A stretch of 64,000 bases of DNA from Karalla daura (lineage: Eukaryota; Chordata; Actinopteri; Chaetodontiformes; Leiognathidae), in contig CM055189.1 in NCBI GenBank assembly GCA_029224185.1, forward strand, positions 24,147,070 through 24,211,069. Reading direction: 5' to 3'. The position numbers and the translations under genes were made by a program. Within the stretch, counting starts at the first letter, position 1. Each line of letters starts with the position of its first letter. A model generated the notes under the pieces. That model was given only the letters and a program-made list of their open reading frames with translations, was not told where the DNA came from and made no database searches. Shown here piece after piece: positions 48,121 to 60,480 of this stretch.

Positions 48121-48681
48121 CTAAGGGTTGTATTAATAATCTTAGAGATACAGGGTTCATCTGTGGAGATCTGCCCTTGTAAAAGACCGACACAACTTAA
48201 AAGGCTTGTCTTAAAAGATCACTGATGAGCTGCTGTTACTTGTCCTCCATAATTTACTGTTAGTTTCATGCAGATTAAATGTTAAAAGAGAATCTGTCTT
48301 TACAGTATAAAATACTGTACTGTCTGGAGGACTAGACTGCTCGCAAAATGGCCTATAGTCAAGAGACTGGGAAGGAAGTGGTGTTAAGGCAATCTAGCTC
48401 TATATTAAGATGTATACAGCTGTAGTGGGTGGTGTACAAGGAAGGGGAAGACGGAGGAGAAGAAGCAGCGACAGGCACAAGTACTGAGACACCCCACGGC
48501 ACAACACGGCGCAGAAAAAGTGTTTGTTTAAACTACTTGCAGCAGCAGACGGCTCATTTTTATCCCAGCTTTTAGCGTATTATTATTTTCATGCACATTG
48601 TGAGACCTAAACTCACTCTATACAAGGCATTGTGGCTGGAAAACTACTGTGTTTTTCTTTAAGCAGCCAAAGTCTGGAAGG

Positions 48682-48708
48682 GAAAATTGCATGCAATTTT
48701 CAGTCTGG
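48682..48708. other. 20-bp perfect palindrome with flanking direct repeats
   Basis: 48682-48701 is a perfect palindrome centred on TTGCATGCAA, with AATTGCAT/ATGCAATT arms resembling paired octamer or C/EBP half sites. AGTCTGG occurs on both sides (48671-48677 and 48702-48708). Confidence 0.85.
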
Positions 48709-48719
48709 GAAAATACTGC

Positions 48720-50335
48720 ATGATTATTTCATTCCGAACAATCACCAGTTTGACAGTCCTGAGTAAAAGTAGATGGCTTATCTTAAAACCGGGTTTTCAT
48801 ATTGTTTCATTGCATTTTTACACTGGTAATTCACCACTGTACAGACTCAGTGACTAATCTGACGGCTGCTCTGAGCCCTCATCTGTCCTTTTGTTTTCAA
48901 AGTCGCCTTATTAAAAATAACGTTGAACCCTCAAGAAGTGGATAAAATCTGCCCGACTGTACTCGGCCTGGTATGAGTACAAACACATTGAGTAGTATAG
49001 TTTTGGACTCAATGACGAACACGGCTCTCATTACTTGGCCTGTTAATTGACAAACTGATTAGAGGCCGAAAAAGCAAAAATAAGCCGCAGATAATTTTGA
49101 ATAATGCATTCCTCCCCCAAGTCATCACCAAGTGAATGGCGAAAATGTTAAAACAAACCTGTCGTGACTGCTGCTCAGACCAAATAAGCGTTTCCAACTT
49201 TGGCTTTTGGAAACATTTAAAGAATGCATGAACTCACTGTAATAAATGTGTTTTGCTCAACTCCCAGTGAACAATGTCGCGCTGTTTGATATACTAGATT
49301 CACAGATACAGTGAAAAGTGCTTTAAATCATTTAACTATTAAAATATAATTATACTGCTGATAGTAAATGCAGAACATGTATTAATTGCTGCAATTAATT
49401 GCTATAATTCAAATCTACAATGTGCAAGTAACATATATTCGATCTGTACAGACAAAAAAAAGGCACAATTTTTATGTATAATTTGTGATCCTAGTTCATA
49501 ATTTATCAATTTATATCTCAAAATTTTGCACTGGAAAGTACACAGTCTGAATATAATAGAATGTATTTTATGCTGTATTTATAGAATGATGTATGAACCC
49601 GCTATCCCAGCATGATACTGTCTGATACTGTAAATCAATACAAATGCATCCGAGCACAGCTCTGGATTTTGCCAAGTTAAAAACATCTTTTCCTCTATAT
49701 CTAAAGAAGATAAAGTCATATATATAGTGATACGTTGACACAGCGGTTTTCATTCTTATTTTACCGCACAGGATCATAACTTCTCAACCATGATTTCACG
49801 ATTTGTCTGTGTTCATCTGTATCCAACAATTGCATCCTCTCCTCCGCTCCAAGCTGCAGAACTATTTCTGTTTTCATAACAATATGTTCCCTGCTTTCAA
49901 TTCTGAGAGCCTAATTGTCATTTAATTACATTTCCGCTGCTATTGTACAAGAATCGCTTCTCTTTTTCAATTATGGGAATACAAATGACCAAATTTCATA
50001 AATCTCTGTATCATCCATTAAACTGTACAGTACCAGGCAATGAAACCATAGCCTGGCGTTGCACTCTTGACCACCTGTTGGGACCTTGTACTAAATATTT
50101 CACAGCTTTTCTCCCTTTTTAGCTCTTCTTGTATGGCCCTTTGATGTTTTTGTTCCACATTCTTCCCTCCTTTTTCAATCTCCCCGGAATAGCTGTGGAA
50201 TAATCCTACAGTTTTCTCCTTTCATGCCTGAAACTTTGCATTGCATTTAACATTTGTCTGGAGAGCATCTTTTTCCTTCTGTGTGAAAGATCATCTTTAA
50301 TAAAGCGGAGGGCAGAGAAGAGCTGTAAATCTGTA
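48720..50335. other. Intergenic AT-rich, no gene seen
   Basis: AT-rich unique sequence with repeated TTAATTGC words near 49381-49405. No exon, RNA gene or repeat recognised. Confidence 0.45.
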
Positions 50336-50339
50336 CTAA

Positions 50340-50610
50340 GCGCACAGCGCTGAGGTCTCTGGGAGACTGATTAGCATGTGGGAGCCGGCACATGGCTTCT
50401 TAATGAGAGGGAGCGCCGCTCGGGTTGCCATGTGACTCGCCTCGGCCTTGATGCCATTTCCCTGCTCGGGTAGGAAACACCACAGCCTACATTTTATCTG
50501 CCCGGCGTAGTAGGCAGCCCTTCAAAGACGTTTCCATTTGAAAGGTCTGTTAATTTCTAATAAACTGGTCGGCAGAGGAGAGACGTGGCCACGTCCCCCT
50601 TCAGACAGTC
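50340..50610. promoter_or_regulatory. Candidate non-coding regulatory block
   Basis: Sharply higher GC and complexity than its flanks, with GACTGATTAGCATGTGGG, CTTCTTAATGAGAGGG (TTAATGAG at 50400-50407, minus-strand Brn3 core), TTGCCATGTGAC and GTTAATTTCTAATAAAC. No coding frame. Conservation has not been tested. Confidence 0.4.
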
Positions 50611-53600
50611 CTGTGTGGTCACAACACACACTGTATATCATCCTCATCATGATCATCACCATCTAGAGACTAGAGCAAGAAAGCGGCTTTTCACTTGCAT
50701 GTGAAATAATTGAGGCAATAAATTGGATATCAAATGATTTCAGGAGACATTCAAAATGTTAACTGTCCGGACAAATTATTGACAGCTCACGCTGCACAGC
50801 ATGTCCATCATGTTGGGCTATTTTTAATTTCAATCAGAAGCGCACACCTGTGGGACGGTGGGAAAAATTCTTGATAAAAATAAAAGAAGCTAAATCACTC
50901 TTGTCTGAATTAATTGTCAGGCAGTGTGAATTAAATAATTACGCGTTTTAATTTAATCTCGTTTACTAACTTTATAACTTAACTGATAAAAAATGACGGG
51001 ATTGAGATGATAGATGTGCTATTCAATTCAATGGACCGGGCGAGATAAATCAGATGTGTAATTTCTTTCAACTTAATTTATTTGGTCAATTAACACGTTC
51101 ACAGTGTGGAGACACAGTCAGTAATAACCGTATCTGTAAAGTCTGTAAAATCAGTGAGGCAAACCCTGCCTATTTTGGTGCCAAACAGCTTAAAACAGCT
51201 CTTAAACTCTTGAATGGAGTCAAAGTTGTGCCAGGTGAGAATGTTGCCCTCCTGGTGTGGAGTCAAGTTAGATCCAAGAAAATAGCTCTTACATGTTATA
51301 TATACATAGAACAACAAAAGCATCTGTCAGAGCTATAGGTGTTTCCATAAAAACATGTCCAAGTCTAAAAGTTATATTGTCTTAGTTACCTAGATGCAGA
51401 TACAGTGCGTCCATGTTTCCCTGTGGAGAGGAAGCCATGTTCACACTACAGATATGAAGTATGTAAAGTACAGTGTGGAGGTTTACACCTCCAAGCTGCG
51501 CTCAGTTGCCTGATTGTCTTCTGTGAGTCTGTCAAAGCTGATGCTCAGGTTTGCCCGGTCGGCTATTTTCTTTTTTTTCTTTTTCTTTTCTTTTTTTTTT
51601 ACTGCACTTTTCCCGTCACGATTCGCAACCCATTCATCCATTCACCATTCACCCACATTCATACATTGGTGATGAAGGTTTCCGAGCACCTTTTCTCGAC
51701 CGTCATCGACCTGATCAATTCACTCATGGTAGCTGTGCTCTGAAGTCTACATGTATCATGCACACACAACAATTCAAGACACCATTTTTTTCCCAAAAAG
51801 AACAGTGGAAACACCCGAGAATCTGCACTGTCTCTGATTGGCTCAGACTCCAGCTTTTTAACAATAACAAATAAAGCAACACTATTATGTCAGTGCAGGT
51901 TTCCAACACAGCGTCAGGGATATCAACCAAGCTTTATGACAAAAATATGATAACATCAGGTGTGTCTACTGTGTTGTTAGTGTGTGCTCTCACCTCTGCC
52001 CGTGTCTCTGGTTTTAACATAATCAATCAGTATCACAAATTCAAAATGATAAAAAAGATCATCTCCTATCGAGGCAGACAGTTTAACAGCAGACAGAGAC
52101 CAGGCCCAGAAATGACAACTGTGAGTACTGAACCTGCTTTTCCTTCCTCTTTCTCATCTGTGCTCAATCTTACCAATATAATGCTGTTCGTTTCATTCAC
52201 CGTCTCATTTCAAATTAATTTTCTCCGTTTTTTTTTCTTTCCATGTCTATTTAATGTACGTTATATGCTATACATATTGAGGCTATTAAAATGAACAGTC
52301 TTCAGAGAGAGACGCGTCAGTGTTTTAAATAACACCACATTAAAACTAATAAATCAGGATAGAAATCACTTCTACGAGGTGCTTATATTTTCCCATAAAT
52401 TACAGTAATGAGAGTTTATTCAAAAGCATATTGCGTGGTTCACTACAGCTCTTTTCTTTTCAAAATTATCCCACAAGCATTGACCGAATTGGTGCAGAGG
52501 CTACTTTGCTTTGTAATTTGAGGCGAATCTGAACGTGTGAATATATTTCAAAAGTGACACGTACACCCCTCGATTACATTAATTTCCTTTACAGAATACT
52601 ATTGAAGCCATTCTCACACTAAGTTTCACTCTTTTCATTCCACAACAGACGTTTAGAAATTACCAAATATTTCTCTATTGTTAAACAGAGGCATCAAGTA
52701 TTCCAATTAATACTAGATGCAATACATAAAGCACAGCCACACTGACGATGACAGTGACTGTGATGCATGGTAACACGTTCATAATGAAATTCTTAAGTCT
52801 TCTGCCCCAGTGTCAGGTTTGACTCAATCATGTGGTATATCCACGAGTTTTCTTTTTTTTTTGTCTATTCCCTGGACAAAAAAGGAAAAGATCTAAACCT
52901 TTTCTTTTCGACTGAATTTACATCTTCTGCTCATTTCTCCCGCTTTCTTACCAAGAGAATTCTAATGAAGGGCAGAGTCAGATATCTACAGGGATACAAG
53001 AGGACCTGGAGACAGGAGAGAATGCAGCCACTGATGGCAAGAAATTTCCATAAAAGTACAATCAGGTTGGAATTTTAAAAGTGAATGTTTAAGTAGTCTA
53101 AGAGAAGGGCTTTGATTCGCACTCTGATCAAACCCAAGACATCTCATTCAGAGAATAATGATTTTTCCCCCTTAATTTTTCTCTGTTTCTGTCTCATCTG
53201 TGAGCTTACAGGTAGAGCAAAGCCCAGTGGTATTGTTTTCCCTCCAGTGCTTGAGCACGGGAGCCTTTCTTCTGCCGGATTAGACATGGCCAAAAAGAAT
53301 GGCAAATGGAGATATGCCATGATATTAGTGCTCGACTGTGCAGTGAAGATTGGGGCCCAATCCACTGAATGCATTTCATGTTCTCTCCAGCCCTGGATTG
53401 CAAGTAAATAAATATGTATTTTTTAGATATTTTCATTTGAATGAGGAGGAAAACAGTCTCCCTTTTGTGCATATGCTCCCATGCATATGAGGATGTGACT
53501 GAATATCCAATATCTATTGTTGTTGTTCACAGAGATGATGGACAATAGCTGTGTGAAGAAAGAAACTGTCGAGTGAGAAAAGCTGGTGCTGCATTTTGGC

Positions 53601-54770
53601 CTTGAATTTAACCCTGCAGTCAACCAAATATAAAGTAAACAACAGGAAACAGAATGCACACTTTGTCAAATACTGGAAGTTGTAAAGTATCAGTATTATC
53701 ATTGAGCAAGAGCTTTATAACTGACCCAGTTGTAATTTGACCTTTCACTGTGCTTCTCCTTTAGTCATCAGAAAGTGTGTTGGCTAATGGAGAATAAAAG
53801 GTCAAATTATCGTCTGAATACTCACTTCTAATTTCCTTCATGTTGGTACAGTATTCAAGGAAGTAAATAGAAAGATAAACAGGCAGAACATTTTAAAAAG
53901 TGACAAGATTTAGAAGAGAAATATCTTTAGATCTACAACATTGCTTGACCTGGAGGAAAATCTCATATGAAACACAACCTTTCACACTCGTGTGGTGTCA
54001 TCTCACATTTGAAAAACCACATTCACAAAAATCAACTGCATGGGAGACTCTCCGAGTCCAAATTGTGAACTGTGAGGCCCTCTGCAAAGCCCAGAACCTT
54101 CAGCCATATTGACTTTACTTTTGTCTCTTCAGAGCTGTTGACAAAGTAAAGGAAACTTTGCTTAAACTAGATATGAGGTTCGTAGTGCGCATAGTGTAGG
54201 TCTATACGTTTCCAGGTTCAAATGTGATCTGTCAGACATGCGTGTTTTTGCTGCAAGCTATTACTCTTTCATGGCCCCTTTTTGGAGAGAAGGTTCCTGA
54301 CCAATTATTTTCAGACAGACTCAGGCATGCAGAATGACTTGAAGCATCAGGTTTTTTTTCCAGGTGATGCCTAAGGTAAGGGGAGAATGGCCAGAGGCTA
54401 CGGCAGCCCACCAGGGACACAAGGGGCTCATAAACTGTGAAACTGACATCTCTCATCTATTACTTTTGCTAAGTAAACCTTTAAAAACCTTGACAGTCCT
54501 CTACATGCTTTCCCCAACCTGTGTATCTTTAGCATTTTATGAACTGGAAGTCATTTTTGAAGTATCGACTGCGTATAATCCTGTGAATAATCACTGATCC
54601 AAGGATGAATAAAAGAGCTCTAACTTAGTGTACCCCCTCATCTGCAACCTTTCATATTTCTTTTAGCGCACCTTATGTTACTTTTATGTAGTACAACTTT
54701 CCAAAATCAATACACAGTGCACTTTCAGGATGAAATATGTTTTATCATATCAATATACACTTCCTTCACA
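50611..54770. other. Intergenic, no gene seen
   Basis: About 4 kb of AT-rich unique sequence with T runs at 51567-51600 and 52848-52861. Frames at 51054-51338, 51405-51743 and 51887-52294 have no recognised domains. A CATTCATCCATTCACCATTCACCCACATTCATACATTGG stretch at about 51631-51669 resembles diverged ATTCATCC simple sequence found in fish repeats. Confidence 0.45.
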
Positions 54771-54779
54771 AGCCAGTTT

Positions 54780-55060
54780 CATCCATGCCTATCAGGGCCG
54801 GGCCAGGACGGGCTGCTCGTGCGCTTCGAGTCAACGCATTGCTGCAGTGCCCACGGCGGCACGTTCAACTCTAAAAGATAAATAAGCCACCGTTGTTATC
54901 GACATGTTCCCTTGGCGATAGGTCCTCGCAATCGGAAAAAAAGCCTTGCAGGGTGCCTCCAGAAATGTTCCTTCAGTCACAGGGAAGCCGGGCACTGGTC
55001 CCCGTCACAAGGTCACCGTGTTTGATTGCTGTCAACTCCACTTAGAGCGCAGCAAAGCAA
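54780..55060. other. GC-rich block of unknown role
   Basis: A local GC-rich patch in AT-rich surroundings, with a GGGCCGGGCCAGGACGGG word near 54795-54812 and several CpG. It is open only for short frames and shows no recognised domain. It could be regulatory. Confidence 0.25.
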
Positions 55061-58000
55061 CAGACATTTCCCTGTAGCCTCCTCCTAACCGTCCACTGTA
55101 GCCGCACGCTCTGTATTCACAGCACAGCAACAGAACAGCTGAAATAACCATCATGCTTTGCTCTTCTCATGCTCACGTTTGCCAATTACCGGCATCTTTT
55201 CTTTTTTAATGACTTCATATTTGACTTTTTTTTTTTACTATACCATGACTCATAGACTCTTGGACTCTTAGACACTCTTCGATCCTTAAATGTTTGCTAC
55301 TGACCGGTATTACATAACAGAACCTGACCCTTTCAGCCATTATTGTGCACATCTGTCCAATATGCACCGCAGCGTCCCAATAAATTGAAGTGCAAAAGCA
55401 AAAGGATATTAACTTTTCACAGAGGACCCTTGGAGTGCTGCTTCTGTGACATGATTATTTATTTTACAAGGATTGTATGGAGTTTATATCAGCCCATAGC
55501 ATTTTTCAAACACGCTTTTAGGATGCACTTAAATCAATTGGTCAAGTGTTTCACCCACACACACCCACACACACAGCATTCAAGTTTGTGTTTAAAACCT
55601 CATTATGTCCACTGCAGCCGTCTGAGAGCATTGATTTTCTTTTTATGTGCTTGATCTTTACAACACAGGCTAAGTGAGTGGTGTGACTTTGTGGGGATAT
55701 TTGAGGATCTATATATAAAATGAAGAGTAAAGCATCTGTCAGTGTCATTTACCAACTTAATGAAAGTATGTGATCCTGCAGTAAAGCTGCTAAAAGCCCA
55801 GATTCCAGCACGACCTCAGTGCCAGTGACTTGGCATGGAGAAAACAGTTTCCTGCTAATGGAAATGTGACACTGAGCCATAACGTGGTGTAACGTACTAA
55901 GAACTGTATTAAGCAAACACAGGGTGAAAAGTTCTGCAGCGCTGTAGAGTTGGTTCATCATTTAGAGCAACCCCTATCAAATTACATGTTGTGATATGAT
56001 GCGAGAACATTGATTATCGGAGCTATAAATAACACACGAGAGAGGAGGAGGCATAACTGTGAAACACTGCCATTATGTTTTGTTTTTTTTTTAATCTGGC
56101 TTCAGATCAGTCTGTCAGGGTCAAATGTAAATGGATTTATAGTTCAAAGTGATCATCAAAAAAGATCAATTTTTTTAAGGTCATCCTCATATCTGGGAGT
56201 ACAGTTGTCATTAGGGCACCATTAATAATTCAGCACACCCCAAGGTATACTCAGAACGTCTTGAGCAAAATGAATGCACAAAAGCAGGACAATGCCATTC
56301 CCCAGTATCCACAATGACTGTATTACGCTTGCCAGATGTTCTAATTGGGACGACCATCACTCGCAGTTCAGAGGACCAAACAGTTCCTCAGTTTGCAGTG
56401 ATAATCCAAAGAGACGTGAACAGAATTCTGCAATTCACATTGACCTCTACTACTAAGGATAGATGCTCTAATCAATATGACCACTCTGGGTGCCTTTAGA
56501 AATGCCTAGAGGGTCCAATAGGCATTATGATTAGCATCCATGAGAGTATAGCACCAATACGAGAAAGGACATACAGTACATTTACATCTGGCACATCAAA
56601 AAAAACATATCCGGACATAATACAAATGTAGGGAAGAAGAAATACAGCAGGACTGCACTGAATAATACCACAGATTAATTTACTTCCATGTACTTCCTTG
56701 ATGAAAATTCCCTATTGAAAATGCAAGCTAAAGCATACCTGAAACTGCTGTGGTCAACATGGATGTGTTAGTGAAACATTTTCAGCGGGGGCTCAGTGAC
56801 CAATAAAAAAAAAAACTTATCCAACCTTAATGATTGTGTCGCTACAGTGAACTGTAGTGCTCTAGGAGCAGTGTATTTCCAAGTTTACTGTAGCAGATCG
56901 ATGTCTTGGGGGCAGATTATTTGGACAGATAATTCTACATCCGTCGTTTTTCTTATCACTACATCCTGTAAAAACATGTTTTAATTAGTGTGTAACTTAA
57001 CTCTTTAGGGGAATTACGTAGGGCTTGGAGGGGGTGGACGTCCCAAAGGTGGTGAGTTTGAACACACAGGGGATGTCTGCATCAATCCCTGGTGAAAAAC
57101 CCGGCAGACAAAACACTCATTTTCTTGATTTATAGCTTGGATAAAAAGGCAGTGTTTGAGAGCTAATTAACTCTTGCAGAAATGCCTACAGAGAAACTGA
57201 GGCCTGACTGCCACTTTGGTAGATGGCTCTTCCTGACGTTTTGTTGATTTAATAACAAGGCTCTCAGTGTTTAAAACAAACACCTTAAACCAAACACTGC
57301 TCTACTCCAACTTACTGAGAGGCCAACATCTGAGATTGACATATTACCCTATACGATAGCACACCACTTTAGCCCCACTCTCTTTGTCTTGCTGTCTGTC
57401 ATGATATCAAAAAAATTATTTTATCCAACACTACTATCCAACAACCAGACATTGTTATGTGCAGTGTGATATTTACATTTAGAATTACATCCTCTGTTTT
57501 TACAGCACAGTCTTTGGGTCTCAGGTATTTCATTTACTATTTGATTTTTTTTTTCAGTTACATCCAAGTGTTGCGTTCACAACTCTTGGTTGTGTCAAGT
57601 CAATGAACAGGATTCTCACAATGCAAATACAGTTAGATAAGTTTTGACTAGCGAGACAAAAAATGAGAAAAAATGATGGAAGCTTGTCTTTTTAGTGTAT
57701 GTGAGAAGCGAGTCCAGCATTGACACATAGCCCTTAATAAAGCTAGACAGTGTTTTTGAGTTTCACTGAGTATGGGCAGCTGCATCAATATTTAGCTTCT
57801 CCACCACCTCACCTCTTCTGCAGATAAAAGCAAGTGGAGGCCAGAGTACGCGGAGACGCCACTTCTCCCAGTGATGCTAATTATCCCTGTTTGCTATCTG
57901 GGTAGCTCGCAGGCATTCTGATTGGATTTACTTGACAAAATAAATAAATGATCATCATAAAAGTGTAATGCTACCTGGCTGACCTTTACTCATACTCAGG

Positions 58001-58475
58001 CCATGTTAGGTATAGCAGAGCAAACATTGTTAGTATCTTTTGTTCTCATGTTAGATACTTTCTCACTCTTAAACCAATCTTGATACCTGCCAGGAAAAAA
58101 CTTGTGTGTTCCTCACCCAGGTGCTCTCTGCTGCTTCTTGTTACCTTCACTGTCTTTGATAATGGCTGACAGGGGTAAGCTAAGATACAGTCAATGCATA
58201 AAGACACACTTTATATACCAGAGCAGAGCTTAGCTGGGAGTTTTTGAGCATTCAAGCAGCACAACCCTTGTGTGGCACACATCCCAATCTACGGACTACA
58301 ATTTCGCATCTACGTAGCCTGATTTGTTGGCATTTGAAACTAATATTATTTTTACTATGTTGATTTGCAAACATTTGTTACATGTCCTATAGATAGAAAG
58401 CTCTTCACATTTGTGCATCTAAATGTATACAATCTATCATATCTCCACTTTGGTCTCCACCTCTCATGTACCTTC
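55061..58475. other. Intergenic AT-rich, no gene seen
   Basis: Mostly unique AT-rich sequence with short T or A runs (55227, 56085, 56802, 57546). No exon, RNA gene or named repeat recognised. Confidence 0.45.
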
Positions 58476-58479
58476 AACT

Positions 58480-58935
58480 GTTTGATCCTGGAAAATCCTG
58501 GAAAAGTCATGTAATTTTAATAATTTTTTAGTACTGGATAAGTCATGGAATTTCTTATTTCTCACTAACTGAAAACACAAAATTGATTGATAAAAATGTT
58601 GTATCACAAGACATGTGCCTTAATCTCATCAGTCACTGTCCATGTCAGGTCATGTCTGATGGGTGGCGCAAGATGCAAGATGCAGATCTGGTGAAAACAA
58701 CAATACAGAGCTTAGAAAAGTTTTTTTTGTTTTTTTTTTAAATATTTTACTTCACAAGGACAAGTACAAGTCATGGCTGGAAAAGCTACAGGACTCAGGG
58801 AAAGCAAAATGTGTCAGATACAACAAAACCTTTGCTCTCAAATACTAAGGAGGTAGCTTTGACACTACTTACTTTGACTACTTTAAAACAGGGTATCCAC
58901 AGGGTCTTAAAAAACATTAAAAGTTGCAGAAAGCA
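58480..58935 (+). mobile_element. Degraded DNA-transposon relic with zinc-finger fragment
   Basis: The left part has wording such as CCTGGAAAAGTCATG and GGATAAGTCATGGAATTTCT. The right part has GGTATCCACAGGGTCTTAAAAAACATTAAAA. I recognise both as parts of a repeat common in fish genomes. Between them lies a piece of a BED-type zinc-finger frame (58753-58848). No terminal inverted repeats could be fixed, so the ends are approximate. The hAT superfamily is a guess from the finger type. Confidence 0.4.
58753..58848 (+). pseudogene. Broken BED-like zinc-finger fragment of a transposon protein
   Basis: The frame reads HKDKYKSWLEKLQDSGKAKC, then VRYNKTFALKY and a stop at 58846-58848. Fish transposon-derived proteins often have the pattern KYxxWL...KAxCxxCxKTF. 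Here the second Cys position is Tyr (TAC) and the frame ends before the His pair, so the finger is not functional. It lies inside the repeat relic at 58480-58935. The match is from family knowledge and moderate only. Confidence 0.4.
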
Positions 58936-59815
58936 TGGATTAGGTCAGTGCACGTGTGTTGCAGTTTGTTTCTGGCTCTGTTTCACTGCTTCGTTTTCTG
59001 CTGTAATGAAGCGGAGACTTGGTCCTACGCTCGGCCCTACGTCACAGCCTCAGCTAGTCGATAATATTGCAGTCATTGTCACTCTGTGTAGATCAGTGGT
59101 TAATTCCATTGTCCATCAACTTCTCTGCACACAATTAGTTAAATGCTGACCTTTGCCAATAAACAAAAGACACTAAGGCCTCCCTGTCATAAAGCTATAG
59201 GGAGACACTGGAGAGAAGATCAGAGAGTCTGCCTCCGACAACAAACTGGCCACCAACTATATGGCCATCAGCTATTCTGTGCAGATGAGTCTTTTTCTGT
59301 CTTGATATTGATTAATTGTCTGAGTTATACATGTGTTTCCATATATATACATGACAGAATACTGACAGAATACTGTACCTTACCCTTCCGCTTCTAGTTC
59401 AAACAAATGTTTATTTTGTATAAAACGATAGTAATAAGGGCGTTTTGACATTTCCACCATGGTAATTGTTTCCTTAGTTTTACTCCTAAATGTCATACAT
59501 AAATGTCATGCACACATTGATGTTTTAGAGGTCATGGTTAATCATGGAATTGAACTTCCATATCATGAAAATGGCTATGTTGTGATTCTTGAGGAATGTA
59601 TCGATAACATATCCTTTTTATGTGAATCTGAACATCGGCTTAAACACGCGACTTGTTAAAACCCTTTTTCATTACAGGCGTTTTGATTTGTCACAGTAAA
59701 AGACACACAGCTGTTACTAATAATCTAAACAAAGACCTTGTTGTAGCTCTGTAGCATTGGAGTGCACTACCATGGAGAATATGTATTAGACTCAAGTTGA
59801 GTCAGCTAAAAGGAA
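58936..59815. other. Intergenic, no gene seen
   Basis: Unique sequence; 58990-59060 has more GC and some CpG. The frames at 58811-59149 and 59143-59397 are not recognised. Confidence 0.45.
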
Positions 59816-59939
59816 TCCACATCTAATTCTCTTGTTGAGACCTGGGTGGTGACGACGGAAATTTTGCAAGCTTGGCACTTTGTACTTACAAAGTAGCTTG
59901 TCCATAGAGTGACAGTGGTAGAAGAATCAACAGTGTCTT

Positions 59940-60480
59940 TCACAAGCTGAAATGGGCCGCCATCTTGGACAGCTACATATGGCAACTCCACTTGGACAAA
60001 CTTCAACAGAGTTGAGGCTGAGGATGGCCTAATACCAATCTGGCCCATGGACTCAAAGACTCAAATTGCTTGACTGTGTGAGTGCTCCAGATGTTATAAA
60101 GGAACAGCACTTGTCCGTCTCTCACGTTACCCTGTCAACTTATTGTTGACATTGACTTTTAATTTACAATCTACTAGCACTAATAAGGAGTGTGAGGAAT
60201 AGATTCCCTGATCATTCACTATTAAACCAAGAACTCACTTTGTGAAATGAGCACAAGGTAGTTTTAAATAAATTACGCCACGACAGCCATATTAAGTTGC
60301 AGTTACATTTCAGGTAAAGTGATTGGCATTCCCTTGGGAAGAGGGGGGGGGGCATATTCACTGACTCGTTGATCTGACAGTGGAATCTTTGACTTTCTGT
60401 GAATGGGCAGGGTCTTGTCGCTGCCCAATGTATGTCATGGCCCATTTGGGGCAGCCATCTTGGATGGCTACACACACAAG
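59940..60480. repeat. Two related segments sharing a YY1-like word
   Basis: GGGCCGCCATCTTGGACAGCTACA (about 59953-59976) and GGGGCAGCCATCTTGGATGGCTACA (about 60448-60472) share 20 or more aligned bases. The first contains GCCGCCATCTTG, the reverse complement of the YY1 consensus CAAGATGGCGGC. They may be two diverged copies of one repeat. A G run of 10 lies at about 60343-60352. Confidence 0.45.

Noticed and set aside
54675..54881. Frame ending in a GC-rich segment, looked at as an exon of an extracellular protein
   Set aside because: The resemblance to a laminin-G-like strand is only a few residues long and lacks any flanking exon.
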